Assembly (NCBI RefSeq): GCF_900142675.1
Contig: NZ_FRBS01000001.1
Coordinates: 992,001-1,056,000, forward strand
DNA length: 64,000 nt
Origin: Shouchella rhizosphaerae
Lineage (GTDB): Bacteria; Bacillota; Bacilli; Bacillales; Bacillaceae_D
Reading direction: 5' to 3'
This document shows, one piece after another, positions 7,026-17,238 of this stretch. The first letter of the stretch is position 1, and every line of letters begins with the position of its first letter. The position numbers and the translations under genes are program-made. A model generated the notes under the pieces. It was not told where the DNA came from. It worked only from the letters and a program-made list of their open reading frames with translations, and did no database searches.

Positions 7026-9146
7026 CTATTCCTCTTCCTCGGTGTACGTATAGATTTGCGACTGCCGGTTAAATTCATCATTTATATATACATCGTAAGA
7101 GCCTGTATAGCTAGGACTTACACGCAAATCGATTTCAAAATCAGTCGTCTCGGTAATCGTCTCTTCCACAAGCACTCGTTCATCACCTTGTGAATCGGCA
7201 TCTTTGCCAACGATGCGAATGTCAAAACTTTGCCCATCTGCTTGCTGTTCTTCTGATACGACAATCGTTTGCGTGACGCGATAAACCATCGTCGGGTCTC
7301 CCTCATTGTCTTCGCCTTGAGTTGGCGTTTCTTCTACAGGGTCTTCGGCTTCATCTGTAGGCTGCTCGGGAACTTCCGCTGGAGGTGAGCCAGGCTGTTC
7401 TTGAAGCGGCTCTGGCCCTCTTGATAGCACCACGCTCACATTGTCCCCTCTCTCTAGCGTTGACAATGGTTCTGGAGACTGGCTAATAACCCGCCCTTCC
7501 GCGATTTCGTCGTCGTATTCCCTCGAAAAAGAGCCGCGCAACCCTTCGCTATTAAAATAAGCGCGTACATCATCTTCTGTTTGGTTCGTCAAGTCATCCA
7601 ACTGAATCGATTCAGGCACGCTGTATGTGAGCACGACCGTCGTCTCGGCAGGAACGGCCATTGTGTCCGGCGACGGGCTTTGGGACAATACTGTGTTTTC
7701 CGGCTCGCTGTTGTCTTCCCGTGGCTGTGTCTCTACAGAAAATCCTTTCTGCTCAAGAAGCCTCGTTGCCGACGAAAGGGTTAGCCCTTGGTAATCATCA
7801 ATTTTGACTTCATCTTTCGAGGCGCTTATAAACAGTTTAACTGGCTGGCCTTCTTTAATGACGCGGCCCGCTTGTGGATTTTGTCTGGCGACGCGCCCTT
7901 CATCGTAGTTTTCATCGGCGATTTCTTCCGTTTCTACCCGTAGATTACGGGCTTCAATTTCCTCAACCGCTTCTGCTTCGGTCATATTGACAACGTCAGG
8001 CACTTCTTGCTCAGGAACGAAGAAAAGCGCGTTCCAAAACGTAAAAGCGAGGACCGTCGCCCCGATGAGCACTGCTAGTGCAACCGCGCTCAACCATAGC
8101 CATTTTTTCCGCTTTTTCTTTTTCACTCCGTTGCCATCATCAGAAGTGGTGTTCGCTTCCGGTTCAGGCACGTTGTCACCCTCTGCCTCTTCTTGATGAT
8201 TACTAGGTTTGCTTGGCACGGCAATGGTATCTTCTAATTGTTTATCGGCATAAACGCCAATAATCGGCAATTCCTTTGTCGTTTCGTCACTAACCGTGTC
8301 TTCGACAAAAGCGACATCTTCCTCAGCATCCGCTGATAGTGCAGCATCGCAAGCCCAGACCATTTCCTCTGCAGATTCATAGCGTTGCAGCGGGTCTTTT
8401 TGAGTCGCTTTCCTAATAACATTTTCAACACTTATAGGGACGCTTGGCACCAATTCACGTACAGAGGGTATGTCGTTTTGTAAATGCTTGATTGCGATCG
8501 AAACAGCCGTATCGCCAGAAAACGGAATCTGCCCGGTCACCATTTCATATAAGACAATGCCCAGTGAATATATGTCAGATCGATAAGTGACATGGCCGCC
8601 ACGTGCTTGCTCCGGCGATAAGTAATGGACAGAGCCCATAACAGAATTGGTATGGGTAATCGTTGCCGACGTCATCGCCCTCGCAATTCCGAAATCGGTT
8701 ACCTTCGCTTCGCCATTTTCGCTAATTAAGATGTTTTGCGGCTTAATGTCCCGATGGACGATTTGCATGGCGTGGGCATGGCCGACACCGTATAAAATTT
8801 GCTTAAAGTAATCAAGGGCAACAGCAATGTCTAAAGGCCCTTCTTCTTGAATCACTTGCTTTAGGGTGCGTCCTCGCACATATTCCATCACAATGTAGTA
8901 GACGTTGTCTTCCTCGCCAACATCGTAAATGTTTACGATATTCGGGTTGGCTAGACTTGTCGCTGCCTGGGCTTCACGTCTAAAACGGTTAATAAATTGT
9001 TCGTCTTCCGAGAATTGTGGCTGGAGCACTTTTACTGCCACGTGCCGATCAAGAATCACATCCAGCGCTAAATAAACATTGGCCATTCCGCCGCCGCCAA
9101 TGCTGTCCAAAACGACGTAACGCCCGCCAATTCGTTCGCCTATCAT
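7026..9146 (-). CDS. prkC: Membrane Ser/Thr protein kinase with PASTA domains, PrkC
   Basis: 706 residues. Cytoplasmic Hanks-type kinase domain: glycine loop GGGGMANVY, catalytic Lys39 in HVAVKVL, HRDIKPQN near residue 135, DFGIAR. Then a basic juxtamembrane stretch, one transmembrane helix near residues 348-370, and three extracellular PASTA repeats beginning PDVVNMTEAEA. After the PASTAs come an acidic Pro/Glu-rich linker and a further domain of about 85 residues. The kinase senses muropeptides and controls germination and wall metabolism. ATG at 9146 begins MIGERIGGRY as in B. subtilis; GTG at 9155 is an alternative. Its start lies one base after the prpC stop codon. Confidence 0.95.
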   Translation of the reverse strand: MIGERIGGRYVVLDSIGGGGMANVYLALDVILDRHVAVKVLQPQFSEDEQFINRFRREAQAATSLANPNIVNIYDVGEEDNVYYIVMEYVRGRTLKQVIQEEGPLDIAVALDYFKQILYGVGHAHAMQIVHRDIKPQNILISENGEAKVTDFGIARAMTSATITHTNSVMGSVHYLSPEQARGGHVTYRSDIYSLGIVLYEMVTGQIPFSGDTAVSIAIKHLQNDIPSVRELVPSVPISVENVIRKATQKDPLQRYESAEEMVWACDAALSADAEEDVAFVEDTVSDETTKELPIIGVYADKQLEDTIAVPSKPSNHQEEAEGDNVPEPEANTTSDDGNGVKKKKRKKWLWLSAVALAVLIGATVLAFTFWNALFFVPEQEVPDVVNMTEAEAVEEIEARNLRVETEEIADENYDEGRVARQNPQAGRVIKEGQPVKLFISASKDEVKIDDYQGLTLSSATRLLEQKGFSVETQPREDNSEPENTVLSQSPSPDTMAVPAETTVVLTYSVPESIQLDDLTNQTEDDVRAYFNSEGLRGSFSREYDDEIAEGRVISQSPEPLSTLERGDNVSVVLSRGPEPLQEQPGSPPAEVPEQPTDEAEDPVEETPTQGEDNEGDPTMVYRVTQTIVVSEEQQADGQSFDIRIVGKDADSQGDERVLVEETITETTDFEIDLRVSPSYTGSYDVYINDEFNRQSQIYTYTEEEE

Positions 9147-9147
9147 A

Positions 9148-9897
9148 TTATTCACCTATCTCCTTGCTAAAACGGACAAGAGCGATCGATATATTATCCT
9201 CTCCGCCACGTTCATTTGCTCGAGCAATCAGAGACTTGGCGATGACAGACAGCTCCTCTTTGCGCTCGACCTCGACTTGCAACTCTTTAATGGCAAGCTT
9301 GTTGGACAGACCATCCGAACAGATCATTAGCGTATCGATAAACTCAGAAGGAATCGTAAAAGAATCGACTTTCACTTGCGCTTCTGTACCGAGTGCCCGT
9401 AGCACGATGTTTTTCCGGGGATGGTGGTCAGCTTCTTCTGCAGAAATTTGGCCACTGCGGACCAACTCTGCAACAAGAGAATGGTCATCGGTTTGCTGGA
9501 CCAACTGCTTTCCATTATAAATATAGGCGCGACTATCACCGACATGGGCAATCGTCGTGTATTCTTCTGTACAGACAGCAGCAATAGCAGTTGTGCCCAT
9601 CCCTTCGCAATCAGGATTCTCTTTGGCATGGGCCAAAATCGAGGCATTGGCGTGTTCAAACGCCTCCTTTAAAAATTGTTCTGCAGATGACGCTGACAGA
9701 GGCTCTTTTACCTTGCGCCACTCGGCCTCCATTACTTCTGTCGCCAGGCGGCTAGCAACATCGCCGGCAGAATGGCCGCCCATGCCGTCAGCGACGATTG
9801 CAAGCGTACCTGCTGCCGATACAAAAATGCCGCCATTGTCTTCATTATGGGACCGCACTTTGCCTACATCTGTTAAAAATGCTGTGCTTTCAATCAA
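9148..9897 (-). CDS. prpC: PP2C-type Ser/Thr protein phosphatase PrpC
   Basis: 249 residues, partner phosphatase of PrkC. PPM/PP2C metal-binding motifs: RSHNEDN (about residues 15-21), VADGMGGHSAGDVAS (about 37-51), HVGDSRAYIY, ITPDHS-like TDDHSLV, and SDGLSNKL and GGEDNISIALV near the end. The start is TTG at 9897 with GAGGTG six bases upstream, giving a length near the B. subtilis protein. An ATG at 9942 overlapping the rsmB stop would add 15 unconserved residues. It lies directly upstream of prkC in an operon. Confidence 0.94.
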   Translation of the reverse strand: MIESTAFLTDVGKVRSHNEDNGGIFVSAAGTLAIVADGMGGHSAGDVASRLATEVMEAEWRKVKEPLSASSAEQFLKEAFEHANASILAHAKENPDCEGMGTTAIAAVCTEEYTTIAHVGDSRAYIYNGKQLVQQTDDHSLVAELVRSGQISAEEADHHPRKNIVLRALGTEAQVKVDSFTIPSEFIDTLMICSDGLSNKLAIKELQVEVERKEELSVIAKSLIARANERGGEDNISIALVRFSKEIGE

Positions 9898-9941
9898 AAA
9901 CGTCACCTCATTTAGCAGTCTCTTCTTTGCGCCCAGGCTCA

Positions 9942-11285
9942 TTAAGACTTCCGTGTTAAAGCAACCATAAAGAACCCGTCTGTGCCAAAATCATGGGGCA
10001 AAATCGTTAAGCCAAGCGGACTAAAACGCCCGTTTGCTTGAATGTGATCAGGCAGCCTTCTATAAAATCGTTCATTCGTTTCGAACTGTGGATGAGTGTC
10101 TAAAAAGCGTTCTATCGCATGTTCGTTCTCTTCCTTTTCAATGGTACACGTGCTATAGACAAGCGTGCCGCCCTGTTTGACAAACTGGCTTGCATGGGCG
10201 AGAATCGCTGCTTGGACATTGGCAATGTGTTTAACGTCCTTTTCTGTCTTCGACCAACGAATGTCAGGCTTGCGTCGAATAACGCCAAATCCCGTACAAG
10301 GCGCATCGACAAGGACGCGGTCATAGTGTTTTTTTGTTTGAAGCGTCCTCGCATCTTCTGCACGTGTTTCAATGTTCTCAAGACCGAGCCTCGCTGCTTG
10401 CTCGGCAATGAGCTTCACTTTATGAGGGTGGAGGTCTAGAGCTAAAATATGACCCGTCCCGCTCATTTGTTCGGCAATATGGGTGGTTTTCCCTCCAGGC
10501 GCCGCACAAGCATCAAGGACATCCATTCCCTCTTCTGGACCAAGAAGCTTAGCTACAAGCATAGACGCTTCGTCTTGAGCGGTGAAAAGTCCTTCTTTGT
10601 AGGCTTTCCCTACAAATGGATTGCCTTTTTTTATTATGACAGCCAAATCAGGTAGCAGCTTGCTCGTTTCTGCCTCAACCCCTTCATGCCCTAAATGCGC
10701 CACTAGTTCTGCTGCTGTTGTCTTCATCCTATTGACGCGCAAACACACTTCAGGGGGAATGTTATTGGCATTTGCCATTGCAATCGCATCGTTTTCGCCG
10801 TATTGGTTCATCCAGCGAGCCATTAGCCATTGCGGATGGCTCGTATGCACGGCGGCTCGCTCGATTGGATCAGCAATCGCGCCCACGTCCGGCAATCCTT
10901 GCCGTTGGATGGAGCGGAGGACACCATTGACAAGGCCGCTAATGCCTTTATGGCCTCGTTTGTTGGCAATCGTAACCGCCTCATGGACAACTGCACGGTC
11001 AGGAATGCGGTCCAAATATACCATTTGATAGACAGAAAGGCGCAAGAGTACATCTACCCATAAAGCACGTTTTTTACCCGATTTTATAAAAGGCGCCAAA
11101 TAGTAATCAAGCGTTCGCTTCCTGGCAATCGTACCGTAAACGAGTTCCGTTAGCAGCCCGCTGTCGCGCTTGTCCAATCCGGCGTTTGTTAAAGTCGAAT
11201 GAAGCAACAGATGGCTATACGCTTGGTTTTTCTCGACCTTGAGCAGCGCATCAAGCGCCACTTCGCGAACGCTCGGCCTATTCAT
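9942..11285 (-). CDS. rsmB: 16S rRNA (cytosine-967 C5)-methyltransferase RsmB
   Basis: 447 residues. NusB-like RNA-binding domain (residues about 5-130, with [16 protein letters not shown]), then a SAM-dependent methyltransferase domain with [10 protein letters not shown] (about 258-267) and the two catalytic cysteine motifs DAPCTGFG and [14 protein letters not shown] at 11285 overlaps the fmt stop; GTG at 11294 is also possible. rlmN, which follows rsmB in B. subtilis, is not present; prpC comes next instead. Confidence 0.95.
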   Translation of the reverse strand: MNRPSVREVALDALLKVEKNQAYSHLLLHSTLTNAGLDKRDSGLLTELVYGTIARKRTLDYYLAPFIKSGKKRALWVDVLLRLSVYQMVYLDRIPDRAVVHEAVTIANKRGHKGISGLVNGVLRSIQRQGLPDVGAIADPIERAAVHTSHPQWLMARWMNQYGENDAIAMANANNIPPEVCLRVNRMKTTAAELVAHLGHEGVEAETSKLLPDLAVIIKKGNPFVGKAYKEGLFTAQDEASMLVAKLLGPEEGMDVLDACAAPGGKTTHIAEQMSGTGHILALDLHPHKVKLIAEQAARLGLENIETRAEDARTLQTKKHYDRVLVDAPCTGFGVIRRKPDIRWSKTEKDVKHIANVQAAILAHASQFVKQGGTLVYSTCTIEKEENEHAIERFLDTHPQFETNERFYRRLPDHIQANGRFSPLGLTILPHDFGTDGFFMVALTRKS

Positions 11286-12216
11286 GCCCTTCACCGAGAC
11301 GCTTTCCTACTTGGAACGGATGGGCTCCTTGCAGCAGGTGGTTTGCTAGCACCGCTTTTTTTCCTGCTGGCTGGACAACTGTCAATCGCAAAATCGTCCC
11401 ATTCCCACAAGCAACGTCAATTCCTTGTTTTGTCGCGGCTAGGATTTCACCAGGCTCACGGTCATGCTCCCCTGCTATTTCGTTTGCCTCCCACACTTTC
11501 AAACGGTTGCCATTTATAAGCGTGTAGGCAACTGGCCACGGGCGCATGCCGCGCACTTGGTTGAATAGCGCCCTTGCTGGCTTTTGCCAATCGAGTACTT
11601 CTTGCTCCCGTTTGATATTAGGAGCAAACGTTGCCTTGTCCTCATCTTGCGCAACTGCCTCAATTGTACCCTGTTCTAAAGCAACAATCGTTTTTTCAAG
11701 CAAGTCAGCGCCAATCGCGCTTAGCTTGTCATGCATCGTCTGCACGTCGTCTTCATCTGTTATCGCTACCGCCTGCTGGGAAAGTACAGCTCCGGCATCA
11801 AGCTTTTCTGTCATATACATAATCGAAATGCCTGTTTGTTTCTCGCCGTCGATAATCGCTTGATGAATCGGGGCCCCTCCGCGGTATTTTGGCAACAGTG
11901 AAGCATGCACATTGATGCACCCGTATGGAGGAGCATCAAGGACAGCTTTTGGGACAATCTGCCCGTAAGCAGCGGTTACGATTAACTCCGGCGCAAACGC
12001 AAGAATGTCTTCATACTGCTTACGAATTTTTTCCGGTTGCAATACGGGAATTCCATGTTTTTGCGCTTCTTCTTTTACTGGGCTTGGCGTTAGCAGGCGT
12101 TTGCGCCCAACGGGGCGGTCAGGCTGTGTGACGACTGCCAATACCGTATGAGTATCGATCAGCCGTTTTAAAATCGGCACTGAAAATGCCGGCGTTCCCA
12201 TAAACACAATTTTCAA
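11278..12216 (-). CDS. fmt: Methionyl-tRNA formyltransferase
   Basis: 312 residues. Transfers a formyl group from 10-formyl-THF to initiator Met-tRNA. The start region [15 protein letters not shown] and the catalytic segment [20 protein letters not shown] (about residues 106-125, with Asn and His catalytic) plus an Asp near 144 are intact; a C-terminal anticodon-arm binding OB-like domain follows. TTG at 12216, eight bases after AAGGAG, gives a first segment matching the family; GTG at 12225 sits too close to the ribosome site. def is not adjacent, unlike in B. subtilis. Overlaps rsmB by 8 bases. Confidence 0.95.
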   Translation of the reverse strand: MKIVFMGTPAFSVPILKRLIDTHTVLAVVTQPDRPVGRKRLLTPSPVKEEAQKHGIPVLQPEKIRKQYEDILAFAPELIVTAAYGQIVPKAVLDAPPYGCINVHASLLPKYRGGAPIHQAIIDGEKQTGISIMYMTEKLDAGAVLSQQAVAITDEDDVQTMHDKLSAIGADLLEKTIVALEQGTIEAVAQDEDKATFAPNIKREQEVLDWQKPARALFNQVRGMRPWPVAYTLINGNRLKVWEANEIAGEHDREPGEILAATKQGIDVACGNGTILRLTVVQPAGKKAVLANHLLQGAHPFQVGKRLGEGHE

Positions 12217-12232
12217 CAGTTCCACTCCTTAC

Positions 12233-14635
12233 TTACATAAAGAAATGCGGATTTACATCTATGCTAATTTGCAGTTTTTTGTTCGTTGCATCGCGCAAAT
12301 AATGGCGCATGACGGTATCAAGTATTTCTTGAAGCTTTGGTTCATGCCTGTATTTTATCACGCATTGGTAGCGATATCTATCTTTGATCCTGGCAATTGG
12401 CGAGACAACTGGTCCGAGGACAACGGTTTCTTCGTTTAAGCTTTCTTTTAAGTAACGGGCAACTTTTTGTGCGGCTGATATCGTGCTCGCTAGCTCTGTA
12501 TCGGAAATGGTTAAGAGTGCCATATAGTAATAAGGCGGATAACTGCCCTGTTTGCGCAGTTGCATTTCCTTAGCGAAAAACTGTTCATAGTCATGGCTTT
12601 TTACGAGCTGGATGCTATAGTGATCAGGTGTATACGACTGGATAATGACCTCGCCTTTAAGCTGGTCACGCCCTGCCCTCCCTGCCACTTGTTCCAACAG
12701 TTGGAATGTCCGCTCAGCACTGCGGAAATCAGGAATATGCAGCATCGTGTCCGCTGTTAATACGCCAACAAGGGTAATCCGCGGAAAATCGAGCCCTTTG
12801 GCAATCATTTGTGTTCCTAATAAGATGTCAGCATCACCTTTCCCGAATGCTTCCAGAAGTTGTTTATGCGCCCCTTTTTTTCTCGTTGTATCGACGTCCA
12901 TGCGGATTACTTTTGCTTCAGGCAAAAGGCGCGCTAACTCTTCTTCGACTTTTTGCGTACCAGAGCCAAAAAAACGAATATGATCGCTTCCGCATTCTGC
13001 GCACGTCTTTGGCATTGGCTGTTCATCGCCGCAGTAATGGCATTTGAGCGAATTGCCAGCCCGGTGGTATGTATAGGAAATGTCACAATGGCTACAGCTG
13101 GCCACATAACCACAATCCCGACACATAACAAACGTCGAGTAGCCGCGCCTGTTTAAAAACAGCACACTTTGTTCGTTGCGTTCAAGGCGTGCTTGCAATG
13201 CTTGCAGCAATTGCCCGGAAAACATCGAACGGTTGCCACGTCGCAGTTCTTCACGCATATCGACAACGTCGACCTCTGGGAGGGGGCGGCCTTTAATGCG
13301 TTCCCTCAAAGACAAAAGGCGGTAGACGCCCTTTTTTGCACGCGCAAACGATTCAACTGAAGGCGTGGCGCTGCCTAAAAGAACGGGAGCCTCGTGCTTC
13401 CGTCCCCGGTAAAGGGCCACATCCTTCGCATGGTAGCGCGGCGTTTCTTCTTGTTTGTAGCTTGTTTCGTGTTCTTCGTCAATGATGATGAGACCAATGT
13501 TTGTAAACGGAGCAAACACAGCCGAGCGCGCTCCAACCACAACTTTGACTTCTTTGCGGTGGATTTTCCGCCATTCATCATATTTTTCGCCATTCGATAA
13601 ACCAGAATGCATAATCGCCACCAAGTCACCGAACCTTGCCTTAAAACGTGTGACCATTTGCGGTGTTAATGAAATTTCCGGTACAAGCATCATCGCTTCT
13701 TTGCCTTTTTCCAACACTTTTGCGATGGCTTGCAAGTAAATTTCCGTTTTCCCACTCCCTGTTACGCCATGAAGGAGCATCGCTTCATGGCGGCCGTTTT
13801 CAATCGCTGCTTCAATGGGGGCAATCACCGCTGCCTGCGCTGGTGTTAATTCCAGAGGGGCGCTAGGAGGGATTTGCTCATGTTGCAACGGATCACGGTA
13901 AACTTCTACGTCCGTCTCTTCCGCAAACCCTTTTTCAATTAACGCTTTTAATGTTGCTCTAGTCGTTTTGCTCTGTTGTAGCGCGTCCTTGGTTAGGAGT
14001 GGGCCATTTTCCTGCAAATAGCAAAAAAGTTCCCGCTGCTTTTTGGCACGTTCGGGAATGTCCTCTACTTGTTTCGGCAAAGCTTGTACCAGTTTCGCTG
14101 TCTTTTTGGCGCCTTGTTCAGTCACTTTATAAACGAGCGAGACGTCCCCTTCGTCAAGCGCTGTTTTGAGAAGCGACAAATCTTGTTTCATAAGACTACG
14201 TGCTTCTTCCCATGGTACGACATCGTGGTCCGCGAACAACGTTTGCAGCGGCAATGGCAACAAATCCAGTGCCGCTTTACGCTCTACTTGTTTGCTGACT
14301 TTTGTTTTTAAAGCGGCTGGCAGCATCGCAAAAAACGCTTTGACTTTGTAACAAACAGTTGTTTTTGCCAACCAGTCCCCAAGTTCTAACAATTCTTCGC
14401 TAAGCACTGGCAATGGATCAAGCACTTCACTGATTGGCTTTAGTTTCGTTGCTTCGCTCGTTTGTTCAAGAGCGACGACAAAGCCTTGTATGCGCCTAGG
14501 CCCAAAAGGGACGATCACACGGGCACCTGGGCGCGCAAACGCTCGCCATTCGTGCGGCACTTCGTAATCAAATAGCCTGTCCGTCTGTGCTGTCGGCACA
14601 TCAACAATGACACGGGCAATCACTTTACGCTTCAC
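12233..14635 (-). CDS. priA: Primosomal replication restart helicase PriA
   Basis: 800 residues. 3'-5' helicase that reloads the replisome at stalled forks. N-terminal DNA-binding domain (FDYEVPHEW to RRIQGFV), Walker A GVTGSGKTEIYLQ (about residues 290-302), DEEH box IIDEEHETSYKQ, and two zinc-binding clusters (CRDCGYVASCSHC and CHYCGDEQPMPKTCAECG, about 525-570). Helicase motif VI QVAGRAGR is present. The GTG start at 14635 overlaps the coaBC stop by 11 bases. It is followed directly by fmt. Confidence 0.96.
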   Translation of the reverse strand: MKRKVIARVIVDVPTAQTDRLFDYEVPHEWRAFARPGARVIVPFGPRRIQGFVVALEQTSEATKLKPISEVLDPLPVLSEELLELGDWLAKTTVCYKVKAFFAMLPAALKTKVSKQVERKAALDLLPLPLQTLFADHDVVPWEEARSLMKQDLSLLKTALDEGDVSLVYKVTEQGAKKTAKLVQALPKQVEDIPERAKKQRELFCYLQENGPLLTKDALQQSKTTRATLKALIEKGFAEETDVEVYRDPLQHEQIPPSAPLELTPAQAAVIAPIEAAIENGRHEAMLLHGVTGSGKTEIYLQAIAKVLEKGKEAMMLVPEISLTPQMVTRFKARFGDLVAIMHSGLSNGEKYDEWRKIHRKEVKVVVGARSAVFAPFTNIGLIIIDEEHETSYKQEETPRYHAKDVALYRGRKHEAPVLLGSATPSVESFARAKKGVYRLLSLRERIKGRPLPEVDVVDMREELRRGNRSMFSGQLLQALQARLERNEQSVLFLNRRGYSTFVMCRDCGYVASCSHCDISYTYHRAGNSLKCHYCGDEQPMPKTCAECGSDHIRFFGSGTQKVEEELARLLPEAKVIRMDVDTTRKKGAHKQLLEAFGKGDADILLGTQMIAKGLDFPRITLVGVLTADTMLHIPDFRSAERTFQLLEQVAGRAGRDQLKGEVIIQSYTPDHYSIQLVKSHDYEQFFAKEMQLRKQGSYPPYYYMALLTISDTELASTISAAQKVARYLKESLNEETVVLGPVVSPIARIKDRYRYQCVIKYRHEPKLQEILDTVMRHYLRDATNKKLQISIDVNPHFFM

Positions 14636-15830
14636 GCCTTTTCATATAAGCTTCTAGTTCATTGAGGATTTGCTTGGCTACCTCTTGTTTTGAGGCTTGC
14701 GGATAAGCCGTTTCCTGTCCATCTCTAGTAAATACAGTGACCACATTTGTATCAACATCAAAGCCAGCGCCTTCAGTAGTAATGTTGTTCGCGACGATTA
14801 AGTCAAGGTTTTTTCTCTCAAGCTTGCTTTTGGCGTATGTGTGCAGTTGCTCAGACTCGGCCGCAAAGCCGACAAGAATTTGTTCCTTTTTATGTTCGCC
14901 AAGAAAACGCAAGATGTCTTTTGTCCGCTCTAGTACAACCGACCATTCGTCTGCGTTTTTTTTCTGTTTATGGGCAAAAACGTCAACAGGTTGGTAATCG
15001 GCAACTGCTGCTGCTTTTATGACGATGTCCGCTTGTTGATAGCGCTTATTTACCGCATTGTACATCTCCTCAGCAGTTTGTACGGCGACCGTTTCAACGC
15101 CAACAGGGGCTTCAAGCGCCGTCGGACCTGTTATTAACGTGACATGAGCGCCGCGTCGCCGCGCTTCTTGTGCGAGCGCATACCCCATTTTTCCAGAAGA
15201 GTAATTGCTGAAAAAACGAACTGGGTCAAGAGGTTCCCTTGTTGGTCCTGCCGTTACGATTACCTGTTTGCCACGCAAATCTGTCGCCTCTTCCAAAAGC
15301 GTATCGACCAGTTCGAGCAGTTGCTCTGGCTCGGCCATACGGCCTTTGCCGACCCACCCGCACGCGAGATAACCAGCACCAGGCTCAATTAATTGATAAT
15401 GATAAGACCGCAGTTTTTCCATGTTTTCCTGTACAGACGGGTGTTCGTACATGTTGACGTTCATTGCTGGCGCTAATGCCACTGGCGCTTTCGTTGCCAA
15501 CACAAGCGTTGTCAGCATGTTGTCAGCAATGCCTGCCGCTAATTTCGCAATTGTATTGGCGCTTGCAGGAGCAATCAAAACAAGATCTGCCTGGTCAGCA
15601 ATGTCAATATGGGCAATTTTTGTTGCGTCTGGTTCTGTAAATGTATCTGTATAAACAGGATTGCGAGATAGTGCTTGAAACGTCAAAGGCGTTACAAACT
15701 TCGTGGCTGCTTCTGTCATGACCACATAAACGTTCGCTCCCGCCTGTGTTAACTTGCTGACAAGCGCTGCTGTCTTGAAAGCGGCGATGCCTCCGCTCAC
15801 ACCTACTACAATCGTCTTGTTTTTTAACAT
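14625..15830 (-). CDS. coaBC: Bifunctional phosphopantothenoylcysteine decarboxylase / phosphopantothenate-cysteine ligase
   Basis: 401 residues. Two consecutive steps of coenzyme A synthesis. The CoaC half (about 1-185) has the flavin-binding GVSGGIAAFK start, substrate-recognition clamp and the catalytic ACGWVGKGRM segment. The CoaB half has VTAGPTREPLDPVRF (about 198-212) and SSGKMGYALA. ATG at 15830 with GGAGG eight bases upstream. Lies between rpoZ and priA as in other bacilli; a strong hairpin separates it from rpoZ. Confidence 0.96.
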   Translation of the reverse strand: MLKNKTIVVGVSGGIAAFKTAALVSKLTQAGANVYVVMTEAATKFVTPLTFQALSRNPVYTDTFTEPDATKIAHIDIADQADLVLIAPASANTIAKLAAGIADNMLTTLVLATKAPVALAPAMNVNMYEHPSVQENMEKLRSYHYQLIEPGAGYLACGWVGKGRMAEPEQLLELVDTLLEEATDLRGKQVIVTAGPTREPLDPVRFFSNYSSGKMGYALAQEARRRGAHVTLITGPTALEAPVGVETVAVQTAEEMYNAVNKRYQQADIVIKAAAVADYQPVDVFAHKQKKNADEWSVVLERTKDILRFLGEHKKEQILVGFAAESEQLHTYAKSKLERKNLDLIVANNITTEGAGFDVDTNVVTVFTRDGQETAYPQASKQEVAKQILNELEAYMKRREA

Positions 15831-15857
15831 CGTGCTTTCCTCCATTTAGGCAAAGAT

Positions 15858-15925
15858 GCAAAAAAGCTGTCTTCTTTGGGCAAAGGTGCCGTTATGGCAA
15901 ACCAAATGTGTACGAAGACAGCTTT
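15858..15925 (-). terminator. Long-stem terminator between rpoZ and coaBC
   Basis: 12-bp perfect stem AAAGCTGTCTTC/GAAGACAGCTTT (15863-15874 and 15914-15925), with GGTTTGCC and other pairable segments inside the loop, followed on the minus strand by TTTTTT. Probably an intrinsic terminator or partial attenuator. Confidence 0.75.
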
Positions 15926-15943
15926 CGTTTTTATTCGCTTTTT

Positions 15944-16156
15944 TCACTGCTCCTCTTTTGGCACACGCTTTGTCAGCTGGTCGTTCACAATTTCCTCAAG
16001 GGCAATGCCGACAAACTTATATGACTTCGGCTTTTCCACAAGTGGCACCCGGGCAGAGTCTTCTTTCATTTCACGAGCACGGCGTGCAGAGACTGTAACA
16101 AGCGAGTATTTTGAATCCAATTTTTCTAGCAAATTGTCAATTGAAGGGTACAGCAT
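15944..16156 (-). CDS. rpoZ: DNA-directed RNA polymerase omega subunit
   Basis: 70 residues. Omega subunit, which helps assemble and stabilise RNA polymerase. Conserved [19 protein letters not shown] start and SARRAREM motif (about residues 23-30), ending with VNDQLTK. The ATG at 16156 overlaps the gmk stop (TAATG) and is preceded by GGAGGT. An upstream in-frame extension is an artefact of gmk coding sequence. Confidence 0.96.
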   Translation of the reverse strand: MLYPSIDNLLEKLDSKYSLVTVSARRAREMKEDSARVPLVEKPKSYKFVGIALEEIVNDQLTKRVPKEEQ

Positions 16157-16773
16157 TATTTTTCGACCTCCACAAGTTCTTTGTATTTTTTTATTAGGCG
16201 TTCCCGTTTGCAATGTTCAGCTGTTACAATCGCTTTAATCCGCTCAACGGCCCATTCGACTTTATCGTTTTCGACGACGTAATCATACATGGTCATTAAA
16301 TCAATTTCTTCTTTTGCTACGGTCATCCGTTCATTAATAATGTCTTCTGTTTCCGTGCCGCGTCCGACAATCCGGTCACGCAATTCTTTTAAGCTTGGAG
16401 GCGCTAAAAAAATAAATACCCCTTCTGGAAATACGGTTCGGACTTTTTGCGCTCCTTGCACTTCAATTTCTAAAATAATGTCTTTCCCAGCATTGATCGT
16501 CTCCTGGACATAGTCAATGGGCGTGCCATAATAATTGCCGACATACTCGGCCCATTCTAGTAATTTTCCATCCTCGATCATTTGCTCAAATTGTTCTCGC
16601 GTTTTAAAAAAATAGTTGACACCATGCTTTTCGCCTTCGCGTGGTTTCCGCGTCGTCGCCGAAACAGAATACTCAATCGCTGTATTCTGGTTCCGCAATG
16701 CCCCGCAAACCGTGCCTTTGCCGACGCCTGCTGGCCCTGATAATACGATAAGCAGCCCTTTTTCTCTTTTCAT
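16156..16773 (-). CDS. gmk: Guanylate kinase
   Basis: 205 residues. Phosphorylates GMP to GDP. P-loop [12 protein letters not shown] (about residues 11-22), GMP-binding [15 protein letters not shown] (about 40-54), and lid region with [20 protein letters not shown] at 16773 with GGAGGT twelve bases upstream; the preceding TTG codon is a possible alternative. Translationally coupled to rpoZ. Confidence 0.96.
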   Translation of the reverse strand: MKREKGLLIVLSGPAGVGKGTVCGALRNQNTAIEYSVSATTRKPREGEKHGVNYFFKTREQFEQMIEDGKLLEWAEYVGNYYGTPIDYVQETINAGKDIILEIEVQGAQKVRTVFPEGVFIFLAPPSLKELRDRIVGRGTETEDIINERMTVAKEEIDLMTMYDYVVENDKVEWAVERIKAIVTAEHCKRERLIKKYKELVEVEK

Positions 16774-16799
16774 CAAACTGACTCTACCTCCATTTTCGC

Positions 16800-17063
16800 T
16801 TAGGCGTCTTCCACTCCATCCTCTTTCGTATGTAGCCGTTGGGCGACCGTTTCTGGTTGAACGGCGCTCAAGATGACATGGTCGCTGTCTGTAACAATAA
16901 CAGCTCTCGTTCGCCGACCGTAGGTTGCATCAATCAACATATTGCGGTCACGCGCCTCTTGCATAATTCGTTTGATTGGCGCGGATTCCGGGCTGACAAT
17001 TGAAATGATCCGGTTTGCGGAAACAATATTGCCGAACCCGATGTTAATAAGCTTTATCGTCAT
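16800..17063 (-). CDS. remA: Extracellular matrix regulatory protein RemA (YlzA)
   Basis: 87 residues. Small DNA-binding oligomer that in B. subtilis activates biofilm matrix and osmoprotection genes. The family segment [20 protein letters not shown] (residues 6-25) and the [17 protein letters not shown] core are intact. ATG start after a GGGGG ribosome site. In B. subtilis yicC (yloC) lies upstream of remA; here the next upstream gene is the calcium ATPase. Confidence 0.94.
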   Translation of the reverse strand: MTIKLINIGFGNIVSANRIISIVSPESAPIKRIMQEARDRNMLIDATYGRRTRAVIVTDSDHVILSAVQPETVAQRLHTKEDGVEDA

Positions 17064-17204
17064 GAAATAATCCCCCGTTTTCGGTCAGCCATGCATTCTA
17101 TCATCCATTATACCAAATCTTCTAGGAGTTATACGAATGATTATGAAGTCCCAAGTAGATACGTATTCAATCTTGTATTTTACCTCATTTTTTACAAGAC
17201 ATCA

Positions 17205-17238
17205 ACAAAATGCCCCCTTGCTTAAGGGGCAAGGGGGG
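17205..17238 (-). terminator. Terminator of the calcium ATPase gene
   Basis: 8-bp stem CCCCCTTG/CAAGGGGG (17213-17220 and 17230-17237) whose right arm and loop overlap the end of the ATPase reading frame, followed by CATTTTG on the minus strand. Confidence 0.7.
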
